64,000 nt of DNA from Sequoia sempervirens. Its lineage: Eukaryota > Streptophyta > Pinopsida > Cupressales > Cupressaceae. This document shows positions 43,201 through 56,200 of this stretch, one piece after another (the first letter of the stretch is position 1; every line of letters starts with the position of its first letter). The notes beneath the pieces were generated by a model. That model saw only the letters and a program-made list of their open reading frames with translations, did no database searches and was not told where the DNA came from. The stretch is taken from the NCBI GenBank assembly GCA_007258455.2, contig VDFB02018296.1, positions 47,602,007 to 47,666,006 on the forward strand, written 5' to 3'. The position numbers and the translations under genes are program-made.

Positions 43201-44264
43201 AGAGAAAGCAAGTCCTCAAACCAAATCCTAATCACCTTTCTCATGAACACCAATGACAATATAAACAACTCTCAACCTTAGAAAAAATTATCAACACAAA
43301 CTATCCTTATCAGATGCCACAATACCTTCTTTGAATGAACAAGTTCTACCTTCTTTTGCATCAACAAAGTATCTTTACCTTGTTCATCCTTTTCATCAGT
43401 CATAGGCCTATCTGTCACAATACAATCATAGTCACAAACATAAATTAGTCATAAACTCATAACACTATTAGAAACTACTATCTTAAAGTCTTCATCCTGA
43501 ACATGGCCACAGTCTTTATTTCCTTTTACCACTACAGTACTAGGAAGTTTGATATCTCTATAATTTGTCCTTTGGCATATGACTACCCCTTTAATGACTA
43601 CAATACCTTCTAGGAATTTTATCGTCTATATGAGTGTCTCTTGAAAATATTCTAGGCTTGTCATCAATGTATTCTTTCACCACTTAATTGGAAAGAATAT
43701 TAAATTTGTGACCTTGATTCTTGATAATAAGAGGATTACCTTATATGTCATAGAACTTGTACTACTAGATTTACACTTTGTATGTCTTTGATTTGTTAGT
43801 TGCATGTATAGATCACTATTATAAACTTATATTATTTGACACAATTACACACTCTTCAAGTGTGGCATATCCTTGTCTACCATGTGTTTCTTCTCATTTT
43901 TATCACTTAGCCAAGTTTCTCTCACCAATCTTGTACATTTAATATTGTCATTTTTGGTTTGAATCACTATCCATGCATGGAATTACCTTTAGGAGACTAT
44001 CCATTGTTCTTGATGATTCTTTGTATTAGTGACTATCATGTTTTATTTTGAGACTTTAGTCCTATTGCTTTCTTCAAGGACTGTCATTTTCATTGAAAAC
44101 CATGTTACCATTATTACTACAGAGACACAACCTCTTTGTTGTTGTCTATGGGGTTTGAATGAAATCTCAAAAATCAACTTCCCCTCAACTCATGTTATTC
44201 TTTATGCAATTATGGATATCTCTTGTGCAACATGCACAAGCTTAGGTTCTTCTTTATCTTTCTC
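40284..44264 (-). other. Interior of the large copia-like element without pol
   Basis: About 4 kb with no frame above 95 codons on the sense strand and no recognisable pol motif. Around 43,450-43,640 the minus strand has short gag-like polar pieces, but they are too broken to assign. A cluster of hairpins lies at 42,113-42,285. Confidence 0.6.
42113..42285. repeat. Cluster of alternating inverted repeats (TTCTAGCGAACC core)
   Basis: Seven copies of the 12-mer TTCTAGCGAACC or its complement alternate in orientation. They give at least three hairpins: GGTGGTTCGCT...AGCGAACCACC (11-bp stem), an imperfect one around GGGGTTCGTTAGAA, and the palindrome TTCTAGCGAACC-CT-GGTTCGCTAGAA. GC content is above the local level. 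Confidence 0.88.
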
Positions 44265-45473
44265 TTATTTTCTTTTCCCAACTTTCATAGTGCCTATCTT
44301 CTTGTGATGACTAAATAGTTCCATTAAATTACTCCTAGAATATTGTGCTTTATGTTCGGACTTATTGTATCTATAACATATGACCTTGCTTCTTCTATTT
44401 GACCACTCATAAGAGCTCTTATTACATCCAACTTTCTTTTCATGCATCCAAAACTCTATTGCTCTATGACCAAATTCATAACATGAATAACAATAACCAT
44501 AAAAAGAGTTTTCAATCCTGGACATTTTATGCTATCTTGAATGAAAATATCTTTTCGACTTGTTCTTGTTGACTTAGGTAGGAGCATTTTCTTTTGCCTT
44601 CTTCTTGTCTTTAGCCTTAGGAGTAGTAGACTACTAGTTTAGATCTATTTACTTCATTGGTGTGTCTCTGACCTTAGAACTCTATCCTTGCTTGGGATTA
44701 TGAAATATTTTGTATCCTTCTTCATTGTTGTTATGATCTACAAGCCTTTTGGGAGTAGTGCTTGATTCTCCTTGTTTATATATTGCCTCTTTTGATGAGT
44801 TTGAATCCATTGGTACTTTTCCAATATTCTTCTTGGACATTGCAACATCTTTGTAACTTTTGTCTGCTTCATATCCTAACCCAAACTTGTTTGATAGTGA
44901 CCTTTTACTTAGAATCATTTTCTCAAACAACTCAGTGGTCTTTCTATTTTGAAGATTCCTCTTCAACTCCTATTTTACCTTCTCTAGTTGTTTTCCTAGA
45001 GACAACACTTTAGCCTCTAGCTTTTGAAAATCTTTCATTTTGGTTTGCAAGTTTATGCTAGTGACTTCTTCAAATCTTCTAGACTTTGCCAGTTGCAACT
45101 TTAGATCCTTAATAAGCTGACTAGATTCTTCAACCTTCACTTTCAATTTTTCTACATCTTCAAGGGCTGAAAGTGTTTTGGCCTTGGACTCCTTTTCTTC
45201 TTGAAGCTACAACTCTAAACTTTGATTCTTCTTCCTGAGTTTCTTGATCTCATCTAGAGCATAAATAAGTTCACCTTCAAGATCAATTTCACATTCATAT
45301 TCTAACCTTGTATCTTCTTCAATTTGTGACTCGTTTCTTATAACTGTTTTCTCATCATCTTTTGTATATGGTTCAGGTGGTGCTTGTTGTTTAACATTAT
45401 GTTGAGTATTTACTTTTCCTTTATTTCTTTTACTTTTTTCCATGATAAGTACTCCACTACCAGGATCTCCCAA
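44265..45473 (-). pseudogene. Copia-like gag with coiled coil and decayed zinc knuckles
   Basis: Starting close to the primer-binding site, the minus strand encodes a charged N-terminus (GDPGSGVLIMEKSKRNKGK) and a long coiled-coil-like region (EGELIYALDEIKKLRKKNQS, later LKLQLAKSRRFEEVTSINLQ). A frame with LFEKMILSKRSLSNKFGLGY follows, and near 44,500 two CCHC-like knuckles: CYSCYEFGHRAIEFW (last Cys replaced) and CYRYNKSEHKAQYS (second and last Cys lost). At least four stops or frameshifts. An ATG lies about 30 bases inside the frame (near 45,441). Confidence 0.8.
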
Positions 45474-45503
45474 GTTGATTAAACTTGTGCAAGGGACCTA
45501 ACA

Positions 45504-45514
45504 CTCTGATACCA
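45504..45514 (-). other. Primer-binding site of the large copia-like element
   Basis: On the minus strand TGGTATCAGAG, two bases after the CA end of the 5' LTR; complementary to the 3' end of initiator tRNA-Met. Confidence 0.93.
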
Positions 45515-45516
45515 CT

Positions 45517-48500
45517 TGTTGGAGTATAGGACCACTAAGAGGGGGGATGAATCAATGGTCTAATGAGAAATCAAACTTCAAATCTTATTTCACTTATATT
45601 ATGGAAAGAGACCCATTGAAAACAGTTCAAACATTACAGGTATTGAATGTTGAGGGAGTCACAATCATATGCAAATCAGAATACAATACTTGAACAAAGA
45701 TGACCAATCAAGCACAACATGACAAACCACCAAGAGGAAACATAACACAAGTTTTATGAGTGGAAAACCCTAAAAGGGTGAAAAACCACCTGTGAAAATA
45801 ATTTCCATTAAGCCTCACAGACCAAAACCTTACTGGTTACAAATTGTATGCCTCATTGGCAAAACAACAAGCCTCATTGGAAATATAACAAGCCTCATCG
45901 GAAAAATAACATGCCTCACTAGAAAAATAACATGCCTTATTGGTAAACCATTATGCCTCACTAGACAATCACCACTTCTCATTGGAAAGCATCACGCCTC
46001 ACTAAAAAACATCATGTCTTACTAACAATCTTTAGAAGGAAATGAATGAAAAACTAAATGGTTACTCTATTTCAGTATAAACCACTACTTTATTTCTACA
46101 TCAACAACACTCCATCTCCCTTATTCTCCCATACCACCACACTAAATCATTAAAATTTCCACATACAGATGTTCAACATGTAATTCTCCTTGTAAACATG
46201 AATATAGATCTCTCTACAAGACTTCCCTTTAACAAACACAACGATATGAGCTATAAACACTAACCTTGCATCCATGAATGACATTCATACTAATATATGT
46301 GACTAAGAGTTCATTGAATCTTTGCATTCATTGTGACTGTCACACTGTTTGAATGATTAAACACAAAAGATATAATGTAGAACAGTGACCCTGTTACATA
46401 TCCCAACTTCAAACACATGAACATTACAAAAATAATGGCTTCATGCTACATAGATCAATTTCAAACACATGATTCTAATCAGATCATACTAAACAATGAA
46501 TAAAAGAAAAAATTTGACGAATGTAGTCAAATAGAACCATATGAATCTTTTATATGTTGTCATTCAAATCATTGACATTGTATATTGAATTCTCAACTCC
46601 ATTGAACCATTTTCCTTCTTAAACCTTTTCACAAATATGCTAGGGAGGACTACGGCACCCTTACTATTGTCTTAGTCCTGCTGGTATTTTTCAGGGGAAA
46701 TGTGAAATCTTCAGATGTCAAAACTGTAGACACTTAAAAATGACCTAGGCCTGCAAGTTCTATTTGTACCACTTTCATCCTAGCATAATTATGACATTTA
46801 ATTATGTCCTTGGTCCACGTTCGACTATTAATTAAATAATTCATTATTGTTTAATTAATTCGTGTCCTTTTATTCTTCAGGATTATTAAATAAATAAATT
46901 TTATTTATTTATTCAATACGTCTTTAATTGTCTAAAGTCTTCCTTTAATTAAATAAATTTCGTAATTTGTTTAATTACCTTAATTCGTTAATTCTTCCTC
47001 ATTGTTAAATAAATGAATTTCATTTATTTATTTAATGTGTCACTAATACTCACAATTAAATAAATTCATTAATTTATTTAATTCTTAAACCATATCTTCT
47101 AAATTGAATAATTAATGTTTGATTATTTAATTGTCTGAATTAATATTCCTCTCATTTTAAATAAATGAAATTATTTAAAATGACATCACATTCTTAACTA
47201 ATGGTCCATTTTGGTAAATAATCTGAAAAAGATTATTTATGGTCTCACAAAATCCATATTTTGGATAAACTTATTTATTTATCCCATTTATGAATTAAAC
47301 CATTATTTAATTCATAAGTGAGCATTCCACCATGAATTTAATAATTTGTATTATTCCCACTAATTTATTTATTCCCACTAAATTATTTATTAATCCCACT
47401 TTCCATTCCACCAAAGTAAATAATTAAAACAATTATTTATTAATCCCCACTTATGAATTAAACCATTATGTAATTTATAAGTGGACATTCCACCTTCTAT
47501 CTTTGTGATTTTTTTAAATCTCACAAAGTGGGCTACCTTATCTTTTTAATTTTAAAAATCTTTATTTTTAAAATTAATTATCTCATATTTTTCTCCACCA
47601 CTGATTTGATTTTCTCATATGGCATCTTGACCGTTCATTTAAGGATTTTTCCCTAACCCTAATTAGGGATGGTTAGATTTAATCTTGGCCTCTCATTTTA
47701 GGTTTCTGTCAAAATTCAATTTGGTTCGTCCATTCAGAATTGGGTTTTCTATCAAATGTCAAGCTTGTTCATAAGGAAGGGACTCTTAGGACCTTTGGAG
47801 CTATGATAGGCATTATAGTCATTTACCATTTATGATTTTAGTCATTTATCATTGTCATAGGCATAGGCATTTAAGATTCAAATCCTTCAAAGCTTGTTTA
47901 GGACATTGGCATAGTCAAAGATTGCTCACACACTCGATCTGAGGGCAACACAATCAGCAAGTTAGAAGGTGTAATGGAGGTCAGCCATGGAGATTGAAGA
48001 CATTGGGTGAGATTGTTCTATTTTTCATGTTTTCATTTATATTTCCTTTGTACTTCATTATTTCTTTGGGTTTATGCTTTCAATTCATTGCTAATGTATT
48101 AATCCCGAAAATAACCCTTAGACACAGAAACAGAATCTAAAGGAATCTCTACAAAATATTGTTGGGAGGACTAAGACACCCTTACTGTTCTCTTAGTCCC
48201 GTCTTGAATTTTTGAAATCTCTGAATGTGATCTTGAGGCTCAATGTCTTCACTTCCTTCTTCTTAGATCTCAAGTCCTGAAACTTCCAGATCTGGTCTAT
48301 AGGCCAGTTTCTGTGAAAATGACAACTTTGCAATGAAAATTTGTAACTTTGCAAGGTGTTTCAAATGATCTTCAAGTCTTCAACCTAAATTTTCAAACAC
48401 ACACATGCAAGAGAGTAAAAAACTTGTTGATTGTTAGTAAATGGGGGTTTTCCTTGTTCAAACCCCTTGTTGGTAATTAAACCTTGGAATGAAATAGAAT

Positions 48501-50405
48501 AATGAAGGGAAATGATGAATGAACAAAGTGTTATGTTGCAACTCACCAAACCCTTTTTATGCAATCTACAAACTTGTGTGAAGTGGCTAGATTGAATGTA
48601 GATCTTGAATTGAATGAATGCTTGATAGATCTTGACTTGAATTGCTTGCTTGAATCAAAATCCTACATCACAAATGTTAGCTCAAAAACACACATGATGC
48701 AAGAATATCTTTGACATGATGCTTGAATCTTGATGGTGGATCCAAATTCTTGATGAATTGCTCTTGAATGCTCTTGTAACTCAATTATGCTATTAGGAAT
48801 GCTCATTCAACTTGCTTGGTCCTTGGATGATAAAATGAGTGAAAGAACCTTGTATTTATATTTATCTATGCTTAACATCCCAAAATTACACCACACCAAG
48901 CCGACACATGAATTCATTAATTAAAGGAGGCTATTCTTGTCCTGAGGCTTAAAACTCAGGGTACAGACTCCAAAAAGGGGGCCCTCTGAGGCACATTTGA
49001 AAACAGGGTCCCAAGACCTTTGGAGGAAAAAGACGCCCTAGGTGGCATCTTAGTCCCAATACCAAAAATCAAGGACACACAGCCAGAATCAGTAAATTAT
49101 CATTTACCCTTTGGTGTTTGTCAGGATTAGCCATAAAAGATAATTTATTAGGCTTGTGGATGCAAAATATGACCAATTAAGACATAAATAAGGATAAATA
49201 AAGCAAGGCGGGCCCAAATAAGTGTGAAAATGCAAGGGTATGCATTTTCCTACACCACATTCAACTATGTAGAGAATACATTTATGCAAAGCAACTTCTA
49301 TCACTATTATTCAACTCTCCTTTTCTGTGTATATGCTTGACTCACAGACATAGCATATTATATTGAACATTCTCACTGTGTATCTATACTTTGTAGCAAC
49401 ATGGTGACAAAGAATTCAACGCTGTCACACTGCATAGACTATATGCCAAGAGCCATCTCAATACACCCGTTGAGATATTCATACAACTCATTGTCTCAAA
49501 ATAGTTATCAAACCTGTGAATAACTGAAAACTCAAATGATGACATTCATTGGCCTATCAAAATGGTGTCCTTGTAAAGTAACCATTCATAGCTTTGAAAC
49601 TTGACCTTTGATCTTTAACTGCCATCAATGCACAAATTAAAAAATAACCCTTGATCTTTGTATGGACGGTGCAATATGAAAATTTGACTTGCCTAGTAGG
49701 TTAAGGGGTTGGTTGTTCAATGAAAGTGACACCCGTAAGTGGTCACTTAAGTGGCGTACCACCGGTTCTATCAAGTCACCAACCGAATGGAATATAAAGT
49801 GCATTATGCTTTGAAGACCTTCACAACACATAAACCCTAATGCTCTTTTTGAATATAGAATAGACCTAGGGTTTTAGATATGATAAGTGTCTTTAGGGTT
49901 ATAAGATATGAAGATTTCAATAATCCAAACCCTAAAATGAAAACATCATCATGTGAAGATAATAACAACCCTATGAACATATGAACACCAACACCTTGGA
50001 CACTTTTGCATCAATATCAACATCATGAACTCTGCAACTCTAAATAACAATGCTCAATGTCAATGATTTTGACCATGTCTCTGTCAATAGCATCTTGTGA
50101 ACATTGCCTCTTGCATCATGAACATGAACATGTACCTTTGACTGATTACTTTTTCATTAAGAAACTCTATCATACTTTTACATCTATGACAAATCAACTT
50201 TGAACCACTTTAAATCACTTTTGTTCCAACAACATGAAATGACATGACCTGTGAACCTACACCATGAAGTGAACCTTTGGATGCATCAACAAGATGGATG
50301 AATATACAAGTATCTTTGAAAACCATGGTGGACATCAATGAAAAATCCATCAACCTTTGATATCAACGATCCATCAACCTTTGACATCAATGACAAACAT
50401 CAACA
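45517..50405 (-). repeat. 5' LTR of the large copia-like element (interrupted)
   Basis: On the plus strand it begins TGTTGGAGTATAGGACC and ends CATCAACA. Without the nested insertion it is about 2.26 kb. About 75 bases present in the 3' LTR (39,067-39,120 region) are missing at the insertion point. Confidence 0.85.
46632..49257. mobile_element. 2.6-kb unclassified insertion in the 5' LTR
   Basis: The segment is absent from the other LTR (which is continuous around 39,066-39,130). It starts near TGCTAGGGAGGACTACGGC and ends near TTTCCTACACCA. A 40-base motif, GGGAGGACTA.G.CACCCTTACT followed by CTTAGTCC, occurs at 46,644 and 48,163 and folds into a hairpin (GGACTAAGA/TCTTAGTCC at the second site). 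Part of 46,800-47,560 is rich in TTAATTAAATAAAT-type dyads. No reading frames. It may be a solo LTR or a non-autonomous element; no target duplication was found. Confidence 0.6.
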
Positions 50406-52343
50406 CAACCTCGACATGGCCAAGGAATTCTCTCATACCACCAAGCATGAGCTTCAAGTCACCACATGATGAACTTCAATAAGATGAGTTTGAACTACAA
50501 GGAGGATTATATCTTGATCTATAATACACTAATTGTGATTAAATAATAAAACATTCCATCTTGAGCTTATAAAAATTTGATTATATTGAATTTCTCTACC
50601 TTCATTACATAAGTACTTACCATGATTAGATCACAAAGCTAGATCAATTAAAAGAAATCCACTTAAGTAGTGATTAATATCACAATAGATGCATCATCTC
50701 CTATAGCTTAAAACTGTGTGTTGATACCAAATTCAAGAAAATATGAAGTAATATCTTACTTAATCCAATGATGTCACAACTTAGCCAATCTATATAAACT
50801 CTAGCAACATTTTCACATAGTGACAACACTAATGAAATAACAAGAATGAGAGAAAGAACATAACCACAAAATATGGAAAGAGAAACTCTAATATACCCTA
50901 AGAAAACCCTTTTAGGTAAAACCTGGCCTCCAAAGCATTAAAACCAATGTATTCTTGACAACAAAATATTATAATAAAAATATTAGACTCTAATCCTTCA
51001 TAATGAACATTCTCAATTAAAAAGGAAACCATGAAAGATACAACCTTCTTCAAGAATAAATACAAATTCACTATTGTGTTCCTAATGAGACTAATCCAAG
51101 AGCATATAAGATCCACACAACCCTCTCTGTGCTCCTAAAGATCTCCCAAAAAATAGCTTAAGCCTCCAAGTGTGTATAACAAGCCTCACTAATAATGAAC
51201 ATGTACAAGATTATGTCTAATGTCCATCCCAAGCCCTTTATATATAGGAAATGGAGAAATAAGAAAATAAACTTACTAAGTTTTCTAGTTGACTTTTAAT
51301 TTATACACCCAAGTGGCATATGCCAAAGTTGCCACCTAAGTTTGACTCTACAACCAATAGTCATTACAACCTTCGAGGAAAACCTAAATCTCTTTCTAAT
51401 CCAACCAACCAATATGGCTTGTTATCATGTTACCCCACATTGATTGTGTTTTATATAATCCAATCATTAAATGCATTTATCCAATGTGATCCCTACACTA
51501 AATGTATTTGTCCAATGTACTACCCGCATTAAGTCATGAGCTCCTTAAAGCATGACCTCTACTATTAAATGTATCTCTAATGTCTACCACATTACATGCA
51601 TTTCCAATGTCTTATACAACTACCTAAGAAATTATTACACTCCCTAAGTGTGGTGCCTCACTTCAAGGTGGACCACAACTTTACAAAAAATTAAAATTAA
51701 AAATTATGCAAGATGTACAACACCTTTCTCAACACTAGAGATATGTGATAGGTTAATGACTAATAATCTTAGGATTACTATGAAAAATAAGTCACATTCA
51801 AGGGGTTTATATTGCACCAAATTTTTCTAAGACTTGTTCTAATCAAGTGTTTATTGGCCCTTTTGAATGAAACCTTTGGGAAATGAATGCATCCTACATA
51901 CCTAGACATCATTATGGATTATATTATTCATTGAAATTAAGTAAAAGGATTTTTAAATGTTTGTTGGATCACAAGGATGGTGAACACATGCTTAGCTTTA
52001 CTCTGTCATATTAAGTTTTTGAAAGGGACTTCTTTTGGTAAGAAATTGTCTGAGTCAATACATGTTTCTATAAAGAAAATTAAAAAATTGTTTAGATCTA
52101 AATTCGTGTATATATCAGACAATAAGAATGTTTGGTCCAAGATTATCATGGTAAGACTCCACCTTATAACTAAAACATAAGTTAATTAAAATAAATATAA
52201 AATATAAATAAAACATAATATATCAAATCATTAGAATTGATTTTGTCTCTTAAAATTTATATTATTTCGTACCTCATTTCATATATACTTCAAATATTAA
52301 TCCAAAACATCAATTTAAAATTATCAATCACATAAAATGACTT
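50406..52343. other. Gene-free stretch
   Basis: No recognisable gene. Short frames (50,898-51,116; 51,320-51,532; 51,977-52,180) have no similarity known to me. AT-rich, no clear repeats. Confidence 0.5.
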
Positions 52344-52429
52344 GGGGTGAGAGAGGGTCGAACTCTCGACCTCAGGATTTCTCAAATTAGCTATGAGACC
52401 TACGCGCTAGCCAACTGCGCCATCACCCC
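52344..52429 (-). tRNA. tRNA-Met, elongator (CAT), with intron
   Basis: On the minus strand GGGGTGA pairs with TCACCCC. The D arm GGCGCAGTTGGCTAGCGC is canonical, the anticodon loop CTCATA is followed by an intron of about 13 bases (GCTAATTTGAGAA), and the T arm GAGAGTTCGACCCTCTC is intact. Plant elongator tRNA-Met genes usually carry such an intron. A T4 run lies about ten bases downstream. Confidence 0.96.
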
Positions 52430-52779
52430 GTGTTGACTTCTAAACTTAATGCCTAGATTGTCTACCGTTTCGTTGACAATATAATTGAGGCTACCTCGCT
52501 ACCGTGTTAACGATTCATGTACTCCTTCCATTACAAAATTTATTCTTCTTCCCCTTCCAGATGAAAGGATTACAAAATTTGTTGTCTACTTTCGAACCCA
52601 AGGATTATGCAAATTGAGAAACATTTCGCACTTTGCAGTAACAAAAGAATTGTTCTCAGTAAATTGGAAACAAGCTTCCAAAATTTATTGGTGTCGTCGC
52701 AGGAGGAAGGAAAACAAAACAGTTGAGAAATTAAAAAATGAGCTGGGACGGAAGCCTCGACTGATACGATCTGTAAAGC

Positions 52780-52851
52780 TATCAGAGCCAGGTTTCGATC
52801 CTGGGACCTGTGGGTTATGGGCCCACCACGCTTCCGCTGCGCCACTCTGAT
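52780..52851 (-). tRNA. tRNA-Met, initiator (CAT)
   Basis: On the minus strand ATCAGAG pairs with CTCTGAT, with the A1-U72 pair typical of eukaryotic initiators and discriminator A. GGCGCAGCGGAAGCG forms the D arm, GTGGGCCCATAACCCAC the anticodon arm with its G-C pairs, and CCAGGATCGAAACCTGG the T arm with A instead of T at the TpsiC position. Its 3' end is the primer complementary to the copia primer-binding sites in this window. Confidence 0.97.
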
Positions 52852-52929
52852 GTGTTGACAGATGTTTAATCAGTAAAAACACAAAACGTTTAAAAAATAG
52901 TTTGAAAGAAGGAATAACAAATTAGATCG

Positions 52930-53003
52930 TGTCTGAGCCGAGGTTCAAACTGGAAAGCTTTAGTATGTGAAACTAACGCCATAGCTCTCTTACTCTTGTT
53001 GGT
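52930..53003 (-). pseudogene. tRNA-Val (CAC) relic
   Basis: On the minus strand GCGTTAGTTTCACATACTAA and GTTTGAACCTCGGCTCAGAC align with the anticodon and T arms of the intact tRNA-Val at 33,243. The D arm and 5' acceptor strand are altered (GTAAGAGAGCTATG region), and the T stem is mispaired. It occupies the equivalent place in the duplicated tRNA block. Confidence 0.8.
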
Positions 53004-53169
53004 AAAATTCATCAATCAAGAACAATATCCTGACCGGTGCTACTGTTAAAACAACGAAACGAATTCATATAAGCATATTCGGAAAAGAGAGTCATCATCC
53101 TAAGGCCTTTTGTGTTTATCCGAACGCATGCTATTTAAAGATAAATTACAAAGACTGACGGAAAATCAT

Positions 53170-53241
53170 GCGTTTGTAGTCCAACGGTTAGGATAATTGC
53201 CTTCCAAGCAATAGACCCGGGTTCGACTCCCGGCAAACGCA
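53170..53241 (+). tRNA. tRNA-Gly (TCC)
   Basis: GCGTTTG pairs perfectly with CAAACGC; anticodon TCC in loop CTTCCAA; T arm CGGGTTCGACTCCCG; discriminator A; T5 terminator at 53,250. Nearly identical to the gene at 32,975-33,046. Confidence 0.97.
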
Positions 53242-56200
53242 TAGGGACTTTTTCGTCCATTTTATTAAAAGCTGAACAAAATCAAAATTTACAGTTATTC
53301 CGTGCCTAGCAAAATAGGCTAACTCTCTCAAAGTATATTTTCAGTTATCCATTTTCATTTATTTTACATGACCTTCACAAGTTACACCATTGGATGCTCA
53401 TGGATCATCTCTAACTGTTTTTGTCTGCCATGAATACTATTTGCATGTTTATAAAAGATGGTACATACAAAGCAAGGGAGATTGTAGTGTTTTTACTTGT
53501 TTATTTGAGATTGAAATTTGATTTTTCTTTAAAATGTATAACAATTTTAGTGTATTCTAACTTTGAAAGGTTTCATTTTTTTGTCAAAAGTTTGTGTGAG
53601 AAGTCAAGTGGCAAATCCATGAATGTATATATAAGTGAATCATTTGAATATTTGGTCCCTCGCTATTGGCTGAAGTCATTAAGATTGGTTTCTTTTGTTC
53701 TCAAGTATAACTTTATGTTTTGTTGAGCTAAAGCATGAATGTAATTGCAAGATGGATTGAATACGAAGGATGGGAACCTACATTGTCTCTTTGTGCTCTC
53801 TCTTCTAAATTTATAAACTCCCACTTATGAATACATCCAAGAATATAAGTTATTACTCAAATGTTCAATGTAAAACCTAGTACTATGTTTATAGCATTAA
53901 AATTAGAAAACTACAAATCAATTGTTTATAAATTGATTTTGTTCTATTTAAATTACAATATCTACTATATTTATGATACTAAAATTGTGATTTACCTCTA
54001 CTTCTTTCAATAATCAAGTTAGAGAGTGAGGAAATATAATTGTTAGGTGGAAAGAAGAAAATAATAGCTATAATAAGATTAATACAAGAGAATAAAATTT
54101 ACTAATTTGATAAGGTAGAAAATAGTTCCAATTTGGTCAATAGATTTATCATGAATGGTACCACCTTAGTGAGGTCAACCATAACCAATATTATTTCTAT
54201 GATAGTGTGGGCATATTATCCCTTTTTCTTGAAAATTTGATAAAAATTCTTGAGTTCTTATTCAAATTTAAATCATGTAGTGAATACTTTTACTAAGTAA
54301 CCACTACCAAGGCTGAAAAGTTCCCATAGAAGAAGGTAACAAGAAGAATGACTAGTCGTGCAACATTCTACTGACATTACAATAATACATGTAAGTGGAC
54401 TTACATGAACTCTTCACTTGCTAAATTATTCTTTTCAAGCTGCTCATAAATCTAATCAACGTACATTGATCATCTAAATATTTTGAATATTCCTAAAAGT
54501 GGAAGACTCTAATAGTTCCCAATAGTTGTTAAAAATGCCACATAAAAGTAGCTCTCAATTTTGATAATCATGTGTTATATGGCTCAAGGAATATTGTCAA
54601 ACACTTGGCATACAAAGTCTAAACCTGCTGTTATGAATTTTTTGATTGTCTTCTTTGAGTTCGTAGGCTGCAAATGAAGTTATTGAATGCTTCTAACAAT
54701 GCAAGGTTGTCATAGAAATGATATACTAGTTGTTTCATACCTTTGGCATACATGTAAATGACTGAAATTAACTAGTACAGCTAGTTGGCATAAAGACAAA
54801 GACTTTCCATGCATCCCAATGTACACCTATAGCCACTAGGCATTTAAGCAAACACTTGGCGAGCAAAGGCTCTTAACAAATATGCAAACCACTATGCAAA
54901 ATGTCACTTTCAGCCAATAGGTATTTCACAAACATTTGTCCAACATACCTTAGAATAAGTCTGAAAACTAGATTAAAGTTGATATAAAATTCTGATTACA
55001 AATTTCAGACTTTGAAGATGCAAAATATCATTAACTATCAATGCCAAAATGAGGCACACATAAGCTCTAATGGCAGTCCCAAAATCTGCATACTATGTAC
55101 AAAAAAAGTTCAACATTACATATGTCAAATAAGACCAAAAACCTGATTTGATGACACCAAATGGGAGTGTATGCTCCAACAATGAATTCAAAATTTTTAT
55201 TGTAATTTTTGAGAGCTTCCTAGCACAAAATCGCCCTCCTCTTCCATGGTCATCCCTACTGTAGGTGTGATGAATTCCGTAAATAAACGCAACAATTCAA
55301 CTCTTCCCTATTATGCTCAAAACAATCATTGGCCCGAAAGGAATAAGTGTAAAAAACCCACAACCAAAAGATGACTCCAAGTGAAGATAATGAGCAAAAC
55401 TTCATTTCCAATGGTGCCCTAGCAGTAGTATATCAGACCTCTGAAATTAATTATCAACAAGCTAATAGCTCCTCCAAGAGACTCCAAAATGATCAATTGC
55501 TAAGTCCTCCCAAGATGAATGCTCAAATACTCACAAAGAAACAACACCCAAATGAGGCCACATGAACAATAATTTGAATATAGCCGACCTCCATGAAAGT
55601 TGATATGAAGCTAAATGACTAAAAATATCTTCCCCTCTCATCGCTGCAATGAAAGCACAAGTTGAACTTCTGAAATGAAGCCCACAACTGGCAACAATCT
55701 CAATTGATAGTTTCATAGCCTCAAAATTGCACAATCAATGGGAGTGATCATTCCCAATGACCAATGGAATAATCTGCAGAAGCCCTAGGCTTCCCCACAA
55801 CATAACAAGTCAAGTATCAAATATCTTGGATATCCAAACATGAGCCCTTAAGATTCTTTTATACTTTTCCTAGGAGAGCTCAAACACTTTTCTTGTCAAT
55901 GTAGGATAAACTATATATTTCCCACTTTAATTTTAGTTTATTTACACTTTATAATAATATTAAAATATAGCTTTATAATTCATAAAGTGCAAATATGTTG
56001 GCAAAACATTATGTTTTCAAACATTTTGATAACACGTGTTTTCCAACATTCAGCATAACATAGGAAACCCCCTTATAACTACTGAATCCAGGAGACGAAA
56101 CCAACAGCTGACTAAGTAACTGCTTGAAGCAGACCCTCTAATCAAGCTCCTTAGCCTATGAGAGTTAGTAATAGGCTAAATCCTCTGAAAATTGATGCTC

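Larger units (their letters stand above)
38205..50405 (-). mobile_element. Large copia-like LTR element with 2.3-kb LTRs
   Basis: In minus orientation: 5' LTR 50,405-45,517 (with a nested 2.6-kb insertion), primer-binding site 45,514-45,504, gag 45,473 to about 44,265, non-coding interior to 40,284, polypurine tract 40,283-40,269, 3' LTR 40,268-38,205. The 3' LTR has lost about 285 bases at its outer end. No protease, integrase, RT or RNase H was found, so this is a gag-only, non-autonomous or gutted element. Long LTRs and a gag with coiled coil resemble the SIRE/Maximus type, which I infer rather than show. Confidence 0.85.

Noticed and set aside
52585..52612. T-arm-like TTTCGAACCCAAGGATTATG as another tRNA relic
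   Set aside because: No anticodon arm or acceptor can be placed around it; the similarity is limited to the T loop.
52485..52882. Frames of 121, 91 and 65 codons around the initiator tRNA-Met gene
   Set aside because: They run through the tRNA gene itself, so they are shadows of conserved RNA sequence.
53421..53726. 101-codon frame next to the tRNA-Gly gene
   Set aside because: No domain, atypical composition rich in F, V and L, no partner exon. Chance frames of this length occur in 64 kb.
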